Of a DNA stretch of 64,000 nucleotides, positions 1 through 8,625 are shown piece by piece; the first letter of the stretch is position 1; each line of letters starts with the position of its first letter. Position numbers and translations under genes: made by a program. The stretch comes from Sphingopyxis sp. UBA6723 (GTDB taxonomy: Bacteria; Pseudomonadota; Alphaproteobacteria; Sphingomonadales; Sphingomonadaceae). The stretch covers positions 763,472 through 827,471 of the forward strand of contig NZ_DKIH01000013.1 in assembly GCF_002454115.1 (NCBI RefSeq), in the 5' to 3' direction. The notes beneath the pieces are model-generated. The model did no database searches, was not told where the DNA came from, and saw nothing but the letters and a program-made list of their open reading frames with translations.

Positions 1-1224
1 CGCGAGATCGCGGCGATGGGCGCGCGCATTCGCGAGCATCGTGCGTCGATCGTGCTCAGCCTGGAGTCGCTCGATATCGAGGCGCAGATGACCTGCGCCG
101 CGGCCTTCCTGAACGCATTGTTCGATGCGCCGCGCGAGCATTGGTTTCCGGCATTGGTGGTGGTCGACGAGGCGCAGATGTTCGCGCCGAGTGTCGCGGG
201 CGATGTGTCCGATACGGTTCGCCGTGCGAGCCTGTCGGCGATGACGAACCTGATGTGCCGCGGGCGCAAGCGCGGGCTGGCGGGGGCGATCGCGACGCAG
301 CGGCTGGCGAAGCTCGCCAAAAATGTCGCCGCCGAGGCGAGCAATTTCCTGATGGGGCGCACGTTTCTGGACATCGACATGGCGCGCGCCGCGGATTTGC
401 TCGGCATGGAGCGGCGGCAGGCGGAGGCGATCCGCGATCTGGAGCGCGGGCATTTCTTGGGGCTCGGCCCGGCGATTTCGCGCCGCCCGCTGTCGATCCG
501 CATCGGCGCGACGCAGACCGTGACGCGGATGGGGACGCACAGCCTGATGCCACTGCCGGTGGCGGGGGGCGACGACATGCGGTCGATGCTGTTCACGGAA
601 ATGGACGCGCCAGTGGCGGCGCGCGTATTTGCACCCGAACCCGAACCCGTCGCGGCGAGCGAAGTGCTCGAACGCATCGCGGCGGTCGAGGGGCTGCATG
701 AGGACCACGACGCCCCGATCGTACTCGACATCGTCGCCGCGGTCGAAGAGGCCGAGCAGAGCGACGCGGTTGTGATCGAAACATTGCGGGAGATGCTCGC
801 CGACCCCGACAGTGCGTTTCAGCCCGAAGCCTTCCTCTATCAGGATTTCTCGGTGCGCTGCCGGATGGCGAAGCTGAAGAAGGTGCCGCTCGACCTCGCC
901 GCGTTCCGCCGCCGCTTTGCGCTGGCCAAGGGCGGGGTGTTCGATCCGTCGGAGGGCCGCTGGGCGGAGGCGTTGCGCGTCGCCGAGCGGCTGCCCGACG
1001 ATATGCTGGCGCCGTTTTTGCAGATCGCCCGTGCGGCGATCGACGGCGAACCCTGTCCCGACGACGATGTGCTGGGGCGGGCGTATGGCAGCCACTCGCC
1101 GGGGCGCATCCGGCGGCTGGTCGACTATATGGAAAAGCAGGGCGCGATTGTCGTGCGTTCGGATTTCGGCGGGCGGCGGTCGATCGGTATTCCCGAGCTG
1201 GGGCTGAGCACCGAGGCGGAGTAG
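1..1224 (+). CDS. HerA-like ATP-binding protein, 5' truncated by window edge
   Basis: The reading frame is open from base 1, so the true start lies outside; 407 residues are visible. A hydrophobic strand ending in VVVDEAQMF (about residues 54-62) is a Walker B motif of the HerA/FtsK-type ATPases (DUF87 group), and IATQR soon after fits the sensor/arginine region. The Walker A motif must lie upstream. The last 150 residues are acidic, then form a helical region ending in a winged-helix-like segment (GRIRRLVDYMEKQGAIVV). Such ATPases pump or remodel DNA, but the substrate here is unknown. A different HerA-like gene lies at 43987-45699. Family is fairly sure; role is not. Confidence 0.75.
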   Translation, partial: REIAAMGARIREHRASIVLSLESLDIEAQMTCAAAFLNALFDAPREHWFPALVVVDEAQMFAPSVAGDVSDTVRRASLSAMTNLMCRGRKRGLAGAIATQRLAKLAKNVAAEASNFLMGRTFLDIDMARAADLLGMERRQAEAIRDLERGHFLGLGPAISRRPLSIRIGATQTVTRMGTHSLMPLPVAGGDDMRSMLFTEMDAPVAARVFAPEPEPVAASEVLERIAAVEGLHEDHDAPIVLDIVAAVEEAEQSDAVVIETLREMLADPDSAFQPEAFLYQDFSVRCRMAKLKKVPLDLAAFRRRFALAKGGVFDPSEGRWAEALRVAERLPDDMLAPFLQIARAAIDGEPCPDDDVLGRAYGSHSPGRIRRLVDYMEKQGAIVVRSDFGGRRSIGIPELGLSTEAE

Positions 1225-1246
1225 CCGAGAGCGGCGACACGCCCCA

Positions 1247-1603
1247 TCAGTCGCATATATATCCCCTGCCACCGCCCTCGCTGCAAACAAGATAGATGCC
1301 GTCTTCCGAACGACGGAGCCGAAGTTCGACCTCGCGATCCGTCGGCATATCGTCATGTGAGATGTACCGAATTTTGATAACCGGCGGCCTAAGGCGCCCT
1401 GTTACAACGCGCGATATCGTGAACCGCGCGGTAATCCGGACATTCATTCCGAATTCGTCGAGCACCTCATAAGCGAGGCCTTTTTCAACCTTCCCCATAA
1501 CGACAAGATCATTCACCTGGCTGCCGGTCTCGGCGTCGGCTGTCGTGCCGGCAACCGATGCCAAGACTGCGGCTACCAAGTGCGCGAGCGGCCCCAAGGA
1601 CAT
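1247..1603 (-). CDS. Small exported protein, unknown function
   Basis: 118 residues starting MSLGPLAHLVAAVLASVAG, a signal peptide with probable cleavage after TADA. The ATG at 1603 was chosen because a longer frame would run into the DUF1192 gene, whose TAG lies at 1607-1605. The mature part is a small beta-rich domain with two cysteines near the C-terminus (LVCSEGG and YICD), possibly a disulfide. It immediately follows the DUF1192 gene on the same strand and is probably cotranscribed. I do not recognise the family. Confidence 0.6.
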   Translation of the reverse strand: MSLGPLAHLVAAVLASVAGTTADAETGSQVNDLVVMGKVEKGLAYEVLDEFGMNVRITARFTISRVVTGRLRPPVIKIRYISHDDMPTDREVELRLRRSEDGIYLVCSEGGGRGYICD

Positions 1604-1604
1604 T

Positions 1605-1802
1605 CTACCCCTTTTTGAACAGTGCGTCGGCGATCGCCTTGTGGCTCGTTGCCGCGTTGCGGTGCGCCTTGACGCGCTCGATCTCACCCTCAAGCGTCGC
1701 GATACGGTCATCGAGTTCGCTCACCGACAGCGGGTCGAGCGGTTGCCGAGTCAGCGCCGCGAGCACATCGTCGCGGCGGCGGGGAAGGTCGTCATCGTCC
1801 AT
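1605..1802 (-). CDS. DUF1192 family protein
   Basis: 65 residues, the usual size for DUF1192, a short alphaproteobacterial family of unknown function. The pattern PLDPLSVSELDDRIATLEGE followed by a helical stretch with basic residues is characteristic. Residues 27-45 look like a short coiled coil. The start has a strong ribosome binding site (AGGAGG, 7 bases upstream on the minus strand). It is divergent from the quinone oxidoreductase at 1931 and precedes the exported protein gene at 1603. Confidence 0.8.
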   Translation of the reverse strand: MDDDDLPRRRDDVLAALTRQPLDPLSVSELDDRIATLEGEIERVKAHRNAATSHKAIADALFKKG

Positions 1803-1828
1803 GGCGTATCCTCCTGAAAATCTGCGCG

Positions 1829-1857
1829 ACTGTTGACCCGCGTCGTCCGGCTGTCAA
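1829..1857 (-). promoter_or_regulatory. Possible sigma-70 promoter for the DUF1192 gene
   Basis: On the minus strand a perfect TTGACA (1857-1852) is followed after 17 bases by AACAGT (1834-1829), a weak -10 element. It is 27 bases upstream of the DUF1192 start. Inferred from spacing and consensus only. Confidence 0.35.
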
Positions 1858-1930
1858 TAAGGTCGGGCAGGGGCGGGGAATTGACGGACCAGTGGGGGGA
1901 CTTTCTGACGTGACCAGCTTGCCAGAGCGT

Positions 1931-2908
1931 ATGACCGCCATCGCCATCAGCGCGCCGGGCGGACCGGAAGTGTTGCAGCCTGAACAACGCCCGGTGCCGC
2001 AGCCGGGACCGGGCGAGGTGCTGATCCGCGTCGCCTCCGCGGGGGTCAACCGCCCCGACGTGCTGCAACGCATGGGCTTTTATCCGCCGCCGTCGGGGGC
2101 TTCCGACCTGCCGGGGCTGGAGATTGCGGGGACGATCGTCGCGGTCGGGCCGGGAGGCGATCCCGAATTGCTGGGGCAGGCGATGTGTGCGCTGGTCGCG
2201 GGCGGCGGCTATGCCGAATTTTGCCTTGCGCCGGTTGGCAGCTGTCTGCCGGTACCCAAGGGCTTTTCGATGGCCGAGGCCGCGGCGCTGCCCGAAACCG
2301 TCTTCACCGTGTGGCACAATCTGTTCGAGCGCGCGTGGGTGAAGGATGGCGAGACGGTGCTGGTCCATGGCGGTACGAGCGGCATAGGCACGACCGCGAT
2401 TGGCCTCTGCAAACTGTTCGACATCCGGGTCATCGTGACGTGCGGCAGCGCCGATAAATGCGCCGCGGCGCTGGCGCTCGGCGCCGATCTGGCGGTCGAT
2501 TATTCGACCGAAGATTATGTCGAGGCGGTGAAGGCGTTCACCGGCGGCAAGGGCGTCAACGCGGTGCTCGACATGGTCGGCGGCGATTATGTGCCGCGCA
2601 ACCTGGAGTGCCTTGCCGACGATGGCCGCCACGTCACCATCGCGTTCCTGCGCGGCGCGAAGGTCGAGATCGACATTTCGCAAGTGATGCGGCGGCGGCT
2701 GACGATGACCGGATCGACGCTGCGCGCGCGCAGCGCCGATTTCAAGGCGGCGCTGGCGGACGAGATTCACCGCACCCTATGGCCGCGACTGGGCGAGGGG
2801 GCCTGGAAGCCAGCGATGGACCAGAGCTTCCCGCTCGCCGAGGCCAGCGCCGCCCATGCGCGAATGCAGGCGGGCGCGCATGTTGGAAAGATCGTGCTGA
2901 TGGTGTGA
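1931..2908 (+). CDS. NAD(P)H-quinone oxidoreductase (PIG3/zeta-crystallin type MDR)
   Basis: 325 residues from ATG 1931 (MTAIAISAPGGPE); an upstream GTG at 1910 is an alternative start. The N-terminal GroES-like domain has NRPDVLQRMGFYPPP, typical of PIG3-type quinone oxidoreductases. The Rossmann part has VHGGTSGIGTTAIGL at about residue 145, the NADPH-binding motif variant of this group. These enzymes lack the catalytic zinc of alcohol dehydrogenases and reduce quinones with NADPH in the cytosol. A terminator-like hairpin follows at 2983. Subfamily assignment is good; the physiological substrate is unknown. Confidence 0.88.
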   Translation: MTAIAISAPGGPEVLQPEQRPVPQPGPGEVLIRVASAGVNRPDVLQRMGFYPPPSGASDLPGLEIAGTIVAVGPGGDPELLGQAMCALVAGGGYAEFCLAPVGSCLPVPKGFSMAEAAALPETVFTVWHNLFERAWVKDGETVLVHGGTSGIGTTAIGLCKLFDIRVIVTCGSADKCAAALALGADLAVDYSTEDYVEAVKAFTGGKGVNAVLDMVGGDYVPRNLECLADDGRHVTIAFLRGAKVEIDISQVMRRRLTMTGSTLRARSADFKAALADEIHRTLWPRLGEGAWKPAMDQSFPLAEASAAHARMQAGAHVGKIVLMV

Positions 2909-2982
2909 GCGTCGAAAATGGACGCTGCACCGCGCCCCCTTGCCCCTGTGGCCAATCCGGTTTACAGCCGCCGCCATTATTC

Positions 2983-3013
2983 GGCCGCTCCGTGAGGGGC
3001 GGCCCTTTTATTT
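2983..3013 (+). terminator. Intrinsic terminator after quinone oxidoreductase
   Basis: A 9-bp stem, GGCCGCTCC (2983-2991) with GGGGCGGCC (2996-3004), holds one G-U wobble and closes a GTGA tetraloop of GNRA type. It is followed by CTTTTATTT. It lies 75 bases after the oxidoreductase stop and just before trcR, so it could also act in the trcR leader. Confidence 0.7.
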
Positions 3014-3032
3014 CCGCTTGGAGAAAATCGCC

Positions 3033-3707
3033 ATGGCCACCGCCGACGCCACCCCGTTGATGCCGCATGCGACCGCCGCCTGGCTGGTCGACAACACGGG
3101 CCTGACCTTTGTTCAGATCGCCGACTATTGCGGCATCCACATCCTGGAAGTGCAGGCGATCGCCGATGAGACCGCCGCGACCAAATATACCGGCCGTGAT
3201 CCCGTCCGCGCGCACGAGCTGTCGATGGAAGAAATCGAAAAGGGTCAAAACGATCCGAACTACAAGCTCAAGATGAGCAAGCAGGCGCAGGACACGATCC
3301 GCCGCACCCGCGGCCCGCGCTACACGCCGGTCAGCAAACGCCAGGACAAGCCCGACGGCATCGCGTGGATCCTGAAGAACCACCCCGAAGTGTCGGACGG
3401 CGCCATCGGCAAGCTGATCGGCACCACCCGCAATACGATCGGCGCGATCCGCGACCGCAGCCATTGGAACAGCGCCAATATCGTCGCCAAGGATCCGGTG
3501 ACGCTGGGCCTCTGCTCGCAGCGCGAACTTGACGCTTTGGTTGCCAAGGCAGCGAAAAAGGCGGGGATCGAAGCGCCGACCGACAACCGGTTCGAAGGCG
3601 ACCGCGAAGCGCTGCTCGAAGAACTGCGCGCCGAACGCACCGCCGCCAACGAAGCGCGCGCGGCCGAAGAAGCGGCCGACGCGGCAAGCGACGCGGCGGC
3701 AGACTGA
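3033..3707 (+). CDS. trcR: Cell-cycle transcriptional regulator TrcR (DUF1013)
   Basis: 224 residues from ATG 3033 (MATADATPLMPHATAAWLVD). The protein matches DUF1013, an alphaproteobacterial family named TrcR: N-terminal TAAWLVDNTGLTFVQIADYC is a helix-turn-helix-like segment, and a second helix-turn-helix follows near residues 115-145 (ISDGAIGKLIGTT-like, here VSDGAIGKLIGTT). The C-terminal 40 residues are Ala/Glu-rich and coiled-coil-like. The start was chosen over a longer frame because the family begins here and the terminator hairpin lies just upstream. The MBL hydrolase gene begins 3 bases after the stop. Symbol rests on family recognition. Confidence 0.85.
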   Translation: MATADATPLMPHATAAWLVDNTGLTFVQIADYCGIHILEVQAIADETAATKYTGRDPVRAHELSMEEIEKGQNDPNYKLKMSKQAQDTIRRTRGPRYTPVSKRQDKPDGIAWILKNHPEVSDGAIGKLIGTTRNTIGAIRDRSHWNSANIVAKDPVTLGLCSQRELDALVAKAAKKAGIEAPTDNRFEGDREALLEELRAERTAANEARAAEEAADAASDAAAD

Positions 3708-3710
3708 CGC

Positions 3711-4850
3711 GTGGCAGCGGGGCAGGATGACGACAATATCCCGGCAGCCAGCGGCTCGCCGGACGCCTCGCTGACCCAGGACGACAGCTTTACATCGACC
3801 AGCCACGCCGGCCTTACCTACCCATGGGGCGATGCCGCGCCAGCGGCGGGTGAGACGATCCGCATTGCGCCAGGGATCAGCTGGGCGCGCATCCCGATGC
3901 CAGGGTCGCTCGGTCATATCAACAGCTGGCTGCTCGACGACGACGCTGACGGCGATGATGGCGTCGCGATCGTCGATACCGGCATCTGTCTGACCATATG
4001 TTCCGACGCGTGGAAGGCGCTCTATGCGGGGGCGCTGAACGGCAAGCGTATTACGCGCGTTATCGGAACCCACCTGCACCCCGACCATATCGGGCTCGCG
4101 GGCTGGATCGCGAAGAAGCGGGGCGTGAAGCTGTGGATGACGCGGGGCGAGATGCTGACGGCGCGGATGATCGTCGGCGACACAAGCGACACCGTACCCG
4201 ACGAGGCACTGGCGCAGTGGCAGGGCGCGGGCTGGACCGAAGCAGCGATAGAGACGCATAAGGCAAGTGGTTGGGGCCGGTTCGGGATGATGGTTTTCCC
4301 GCTTCCGCGTTCATATGTGCGGATCGAGGATGGCGACCGGATCGACCTGGGCGCGCACCAGTGGCGCGTCGTGGTGGGGTCGGGGCATAGCCCCGAACAT
4401 GCTTGCCTGTGGAACGAGCGCCAGGGTGTGCTGGTGTCGGGCGATCAGGTGCTGCCGCGGATCAGTTCGAACGTGTCGGTCAACATCACCGAACCCGATG
4501 CCGATCCGCTGGGAGAATGGTTGGCGTCGATCGACAAATTGCTCGCCACCGTTCCCGCCGATGTCACCGTTTGCCCCGCGCATGGCGAGCCGTTCAAGGG
4601 ACTCCATGTCCGCCTGATGGCGCTGCGCGACGAGCATCGGATGCGGCTCTATAATCTGGCCGAGGCCGCTGCGAAGGCGCCGATGCGCGCGGTCGACAGT
4701 TTTCCGCTGCTGTTCAACCGCCCGATCGGCGAACATAATATGGGTCTCGCGACCGGCGAGGCGCTGGCGCATCTGAAGCGCCTGGAGGTCGAAGGCCGGG
4801 TGTGGCGTGAGGATCGCGACGGGGTGTGGTGGTATCACGGGGTAACGTGA
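3711..4850 (+). CDS. MBL-fold metallo-hydrolase
   Basis: 379 residues from GTG 3711, 3 bases after trcR, so likely cotranscribed. The first 40 residues are low-complexity. The zinc signature THLHPDHIGLAGW (HxHxDH, about residue 120) is complete, with later metal ligands in GSGHSPEH (about 223) and CPAHG (about 285). The C-terminal region contains a winged-helix-like segment (EALAHLKRLEVEGRVW) as in MBL hydrolases with a BLACT_WH domain. It probably hydrolyses a thioester or related ester in the cytosol; the substrate cannot be told from sequence. Confidence 0.85.
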   Translation: MAAGQDDDNIPAASGSPDASLTQDDSFTSTSHAGLTYPWGDAAPAAGETIRIAPGISWARIPMPGSLGHINSWLLDDDADGDDGVAIVDTGICLTICSDAWKALYAGALNGKRITRVIGTHLHPDHIGLAGWIAKKRGVKLWMTRGEMLTARMIVGDTSDTVPDEALAQWQGAGWTEAAIETHKASGWGRFGMMVFPLPRSYVRIEDGDRIDLGAHQWRVVVGSGHSPEHACLWNERQGVLVSGDQVLPRISSNVSVNITEPDADPLGEWLASIDKLLATVPADVTVCPAHGEPFKGLHVRLMALRDEHRMRLYNLAEAAAKAPMRAVDSFPLLFNRPIGEHNMGLATGEALAHLKRLEVEGRVWREDRDGVWWYHGVT

Positions 4851-4898
4851 TGCCGCGGTGCCGATGTCGGTTTAGGGGTGGATACCGGACCATACTCT

Positions 4899-4986
4899 AA
4901 TTCCGTTCGTGTCGAGCGAAGTCGAGACACCCTTTGGAAACGCAAGACGTCGAGGTGTCTCGACTTCGCTCGACACGAACGGAATT
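4899..4986. repeat. Perfect 33-bp inverted repeat (sphingomonad intergenic repeat)
   Basis: Left arm 4899-4931 and right arm 4954-4986 are exact reverse complements of 33 bases around a 22-base loop; the arm core is GTGTCGAGCGAAGTCGAGAC. It lies between the convergent MBL gene and the small membrane protein gene, where it could act as a bidirectional terminator. Its sequence differs from the CTGAGCTTGTCGAAG family at 28588 and 59918. Confidence 0.9.
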
Positions 4987-5035
4987 TAAGGGACGGCTTG
5001 TACGTATTCGGTCGCTAGTCGCCACCCACCCACCC

Positions 5036-5311
5036 TCAATCCCGCCGCTGCATGATCCAGCTGAACGCCATCGCGTTGAACATCGTATAGAGCCCGTACA
5101 GCATCAGCGCGGCGAACCAGTTTCGCGTCGCTATCGCCATTGCGCCGACCAGCAGCAGGAATTCGAAGATATAGGTGATGTGCGGCCCCGCCTTGTCGGC
5201 GAGCGGCTTGACCATTTGCTGGATCAGCGGGTCGTCGCTTTCCATAAAGGCGCGGTGCATCGCGAAATTGGCGATGCCGGCGCAAAAAATCGCGATGAGG
5301 GCTATAACCAT
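5036..5311 (-). CDS. Small membrane protein, unknown function
   Basis: 91 residues. A signal-like hydrophobic N-terminus (MVIALIAIFCAGIANFAMH), a polar loop of about 20 residues, then two further hydrophobic segments (about 46-62 and 64-80), so three likely membrane helices ending in RRD. Convergent with the MBL gene across the 33-bp inverted repeat. It resembles uncharacterised small integral membrane proteins of sphingomonads; no function can be given. Confidence 0.65.
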   Translation of the reverse strand: MVIALIAIFCAGIANFAMHRAFMESDDPLIQQMVKPLADKAGPHITYIFEFLLLVGAMAIATRNWFAALMLYGLYTMFNAMAFSWIMQRRD

Positions 5312-5442
5312 AGGTTTGCAAATGGGGGAGGCGGGGTGGAAATGCCAGCCACTTTCGGGCTATAGCGAGGCATCGGACGCGCCGGGGCGGCGCCAATGAT
5401 CGAACGAACCCGGCTTCTGCCTCCCCAGAGAAGGACTCTTCG

Positions 5443-6621
5443 ATGGCATCTTTCCCCAGCTTGGCGGCTATCGGCCTGCTGGCCCTCATAATTCAGCCGG
5501 CGCACGCCGCGCAGGAACCCGCGAACCCGCCGCAGCCGAACCCCGCGCTTGCCGACCCGGTGCTGGCGAACCCGGTTCCGACCTTTGAAGTTCCGCTCGA
5601 TCCGCCTTTGCCCGATGCGGTTCGCGCGATGATCGACGCCGCTTTCGCCAGCGGCCAGAACGACGATGTCGAAGCCGTCGCCAAATTCGCGCGCATGACG
5701 CACCCCCGCAATGTCGGGGAAATCGATGCGATGCTGGCCTTTTATCGCAGCGGGCATCCGCCAATCGTGCCGCCCGATCCGGTGCGCAATATGCTCGCCG
5801 CCGCGATCGCGAGCGGCAAGGATGCCGACGTCGAGGCGGTCGCCAAGCTGGCGATGGATACGCATCCCGACGATGCAGCGGAGATCGAGGCGCGGCTGGT
5901 CGCCTATCGCGCCGAACGCCAGCGGCTGAAGGACGAAGCGGCGGCGGCGGCGCGCGCCAAACTGGCGGCGGCGAAGTTCTGGCAGAACTGGAAAGGCGAG
6001 GGGCAGATCGGGGCGTCGCAGAGCAGCGGCAATACCAAGTCGGCGGGGCTGAGCGCGGGCGTGGCTTTGTCACGCCAGGGCATCGACTGGACCCACAAGC
6101 TGCGCGCGCAGGCCGATTATCAGCGCACCAACGGGCGCACGTCGGTCGAACGCTATCTGGTCGAGCTGGAGCCGCAATACCGGATCAACGATCGCGCCTT
6201 TGCCTTTGGCTTTGGGCGCTGGGAGCATGACCGGATATTGGGTTATGACACGCGCTGGAACGTGTCGGGCGGGCTTGGTTACAAGGTGATCGACGGCAAG
6301 ACGGTATCGCTGAGCCTGAAAGGCGGGCCGGCGTGGCGCCAGACCGATTTCATCAGCGGGATCAGTGACAGCGAGCTGACGGCGCTCGGCGGGCTCGACT
6401 TTGGTTGGCAATTGTCGCCGACCCTGCGGCTGACACAGGTTGCTTCGACGATCGTCGGCGAAGCGAACAGCTCGACCAATTCGCTCACCGCGCTCAATGC
6501 GAAGCTGACCGGGGCGCTGTCGGCGCGCATTGCTTATGCGGCGCAGATCGACACCAGCCCCCCGCCGGGCATCGAACGGGTCGATACCCAGACGCGGTTT
6601 ACGTTGGTCTATGGCTTTTAG
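5443..6621 (+). CDS. Outer-membrane DUF481 beta-barrel protein with duplicated N-terminal motif
   Basis: 392 residues. A signal peptide ends at AHAA, then a Pro-rich linker. Two copies of a roughly 45-residue helical unit follow (core DDVEAVAKFARMTHP near residue 71 and DADVEAVAKLAMDTHP near 130), then a charged helix and a DUF481 (YdiY-like, salt-induced outer-membrane) barrel from about residue 185 beginning WKGEGQIGASQSSGNTKS. The terminal phenylalanine (VYGF) is the usual Omp assembly signal. It is probably exported to the outer membrane; the ligand is unknown. The repeated helical units before the barrel are less usual. Confidence 0.8.
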   Translation: MASFPSLAAIGLLALIIQPAHAAQEPANPPQPNPALADPVLANPVPTFEVPLDPPLPDAVRAMIDAAFASGQNDDVEAVAKFARMTHPRNVGEIDAMLAFYRSGHPPIVPPDPVRNMLAAAIASGKDADVEAVAKLAMDTHPDDAAEIEARLVAYRAERQRLKDEAAAAARAKLAAAKFWQNWKGEGQIGASQSSGNTKSAGLSAGVALSRQGIDWTHKLRAQADYQRTNGRTSVERYLVELEPQYRINDRAFAFGFGRWEHDRILGYDTRWNVSGGLGYKVIDGKTVSLSLKGGPAWRQTDFISGISDSELTALGGLDFGWQLSPTLRLTQVASTIVGEANSSTNSLTALNAKLTGALSARIAYAAQIDTSPPPGIERVDTQTRFTLVYGF

Positions 6622-6630
6622 AGCCTGAAT

Positions 6631-6766
6631 CCTTCTTGTCGCGAAGCGATGGGGAGGGGGACCGTTCGCGAAGCGAAGGGTGGAGGGGCCTTGCGACGGT
6701 TGCGCCAATGCCCCTCCGTCAGTCCTGCGGACTGCCACCTCCCCATGGCTGCGCCACAGGGAGGAG
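6631..6766. repeat. Intergenic repeat, family TCCCTGTCGCGAAGC (copy 1)
   Basis: About 136 bases: GTCGCGAAGCGATGGGGAGG at one end and CCTCCCCATGGCTGCGCCAC at the other form the outer arms, with inner complementary segments (GTGGAGGGGC and GCCCCTCCGTC). Further copies are at 30010-30146, 62718-62854 and, cut by the window end, 63958-64000. This copy fills the gap between two convergent genes (6621 plus, 6777 minus). Confidence 0.9.
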
Positions 6767-6776
6767 CGATCGGCGC

Positions 6777-8309
6777 CTATTTGATCGCCGCCAGCGTGTA
6801 GAGAAACTCGGCATAGCCCATCGTCGCATCGACCAGGCCCGCGACCTTGGGGTTGGTCGAATCGATCAGATAATATTCGTCGGGGGCATGGGCGCCCGCG
6901 CCGTGGCCGGTGCCGAAATGCCCTGCCGGGATCGATACCGGCGGCGCGGTGAAGGTCGCGCCGGGCCAGCTGCCCGCGAGCCGTGCGTTGACGTTCGCCT
7001 GAACCCCCAGCTTTTTGTAGGTCGCCAGTTCGGTACGGATCAGGCGGCTGTTCTCGTCGGCCTCGGTCGGGTCATAGCCGCCGCTGACATTGACCTCGAC
7101 ATCGGGGAAGCCGCGTTTGTCGAGATGCGCGCGCAGTTTCTGTTCCGCCTCGGCGCGGGTCTGATTGGGGACGAGCCGCAAGTCGAGTTTGGCAACCGCG
7201 CGGCCAGGCAGGATCGTCTTGCCGCCGGGGCCGGTATAGCCCGCGACCAGCCCCTCGATATTGACGGTTGGTTCCTGCGCCAGGCGGATCAGCGCGTCGT
7301 CATAAGAGAGGTTGTCGATCCAGTGGGTGATACCAAGCGCCTGTTTCTGCTGCGCTTCGTCGCCCAGCTTGGCGGCTTCGCGGATCAACGCCTTTTCGCG
7401 GGGCGTCAGCGGGCGGACATTGTCGAACCAGCCGTCGATTGCCGGGGTGTTGCCGTCGGGCGTGACGAGGGTATTGAGCGCTGCGACAAGCCGCCATGCG
7501 GGCGAATCGACCATCGCCTTCAGGCTGGAATGCACATCGCCCTTGGGTCCACGGCCCCATTTTTCGCCGCTGGCAACCAGTTCGAGTTCGATGATGCCCT
7601 TCGATCCCAGGTTGACCGAGACATTGCCATTCTTGTCCTGCCAGCTGGCGGGAATGAAAATGCCTTCACATTTCCTGAGCGCGGCCAGGACATTGGGTTT
7701 GGTCGCGACCTGGCGAAAGTGGGGCGATCCGATCTCTTCCTCGCCTTCGCAGATCAGGACGATATTGACCGGCAACTTGGCACCCGCCGCGCGAATCGCG
7801 TGCAGCGCGGCGAGGAAGGTTGCCTCCGGCCCCTTTTGATTCACCGCGCCGCGGCCCATGATCGCTTGGCCGAAACCCGGTCGTTCGACCATTCGCCCTT
7901 CCAGCGGCGGCGACGACCATTCGGCGGGGTCATATTGTTTGACGTCATACATGAAATAGATGCCGAGCGTGCGCGGGGCGCCGACGTCGATCGTCCCGAA
8001 CACGCCGGGATGGCCGTCGGTCGGTACGATCTCGACATTGCTGAACCCCGCATCGCGCGCGAGTTCGGCCATATAGGCGGCGCCCTCGGGCATGTTGAGA
8101 TTTTCGGCGGCGATCGAGGGGAGGGCGATCCAGTCGCGGATGCGTTTGATTGACGCGTCCTTGCCGGCTTCGGCCGCTTTGCGGATCGCGGCCGTCTGGC
8201 TGCTCGCGGCGAGGACGGGGAGCGGGCGCATGACCGCGGCACCCGCGCCCAGCATGGCCGCACCGCGAATCAGATCGCGGCGGTTCGGTCGGTCGTTACG
8301 GAAATCCAT
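6777..8309 (-). CDS. M20-family peptidase homologue, Tat-exported, with altered metal ligands
   Basis: 510 residues from ATG 8309. A twin-arginine signal (RRDLIRGAAMLGAG) predicts export of a folded protein. The M20/M28-type amidohydrolase fold is clear: EGEEEIGSPHF (about 188-198) carries the catalytic and ligand glutamates, and GTGHGAGAHAPDEY near the C-terminus carries the last histidine ligand. However, the usual GHxD ligand motif reads YFMYDV (about 118-123), with Met for His, and the usual GRGxxDxKG motif reads GRGAVNQKG (about 152-160), with Asn for the bridging Asp. It may bind metal differently or be a non-enzymatic homologue. A longer upstream frame lacks the Tat-proximal start. Confidence 0.8.
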   Translation of the reverse strand: MDFRNDRPNRRDLIRGAAMLGAGAAVMRPLPVLAASSQTAAIRKAAEAGKDASIKRIRDWIALPSIAAENLNMPEGAAYMAELARDAGFSNVEIVPTDGHPGVFGTIDVGAPRTLGIYFMYDVKQYDPAEWSSPPLEGRMVERPGFGQAIMGRGAVNQKGPEATFLAALHAIRAAGAKLPVNIVLICEGEEEIGSPHFRQVATKPNVLAALRKCEGIFIPASWQDKNGNVSVNLGSKGIIELELVASGEKWGRGPKGDVHSSLKAMVDSPAWRLVAALNTLVTPDGNTPAIDGWFDNVRPLTPREKALIREAAKLGDEAQQKQALGITHWIDNLSYDDALIRLAQEPTVNIEGLVAGYTGPGGKTILPGRAVAKLDLRLVPNQTRAEAEQKLRAHLDKRGFPDVEVNVSGGYDPTEADENSRLIRTELATYKKLGVQANVNARLAGSWPGATFTAPPVSIPAGHFGTGHGAGAHAPDEYYLIDSTNPKVAGLVDATMGYAEFLYTLAAIK

Positions 8310-8394
8310 GGCTTGCCCCCTTGCGGTATCTGCGTTGGGGGGAGTGTTGGCGGATTGCGAATAGAAGGCAAGTGTCGCGCGAATGAGGCGCCGA

Positions 8395-8625
8395 TCACGC
8401 TGCGTTGTGAACCGCATAAATCTCTGGACGATAGCGCGGCTCGGGCGGCGCCTCACCCCGGTCGGCAGCGACTTTCAGCCACAGGCGCATAGCGATTTCG
8501 ATCTCGTGCGCGGCCTCCTCGGCCGTGGCGCCATGCGCGCTGCAGTATTTCAGGTCGGGTACGTCGGCTATCCAGCAGTCGTCCGCTGCCGACCAGAACA
8601 GATTGATGTGATAATGAATGCTCAT
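8395..8625 (-). CDS. hicB: HicB-family antitoxin
   Basis: 76 residues. The pattern IHYHINLFWSAADDCWIADV and ATAEEAAHEIEIAMRLWL is the partial RNase-H-like fold of HicB antitoxins. The C-terminus is short and lacks an added DNA-binding domain of helix-turn-helix or ribbon-helix-helix type. It overlaps the end of hicA by 4 bases (ATGA), so the pair is translationally coupled with toxin first, the usual hicAB order. HicB would bind and block HicA. Confidence 0.88.
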   Translation of the reverse strand: MSIHYHINLFWSAADDCWIADVPDLKYCSAHGATAEEAAHEIEIAMRLWLKVAADRGEAPPEPRYRPEIYAVHNAA

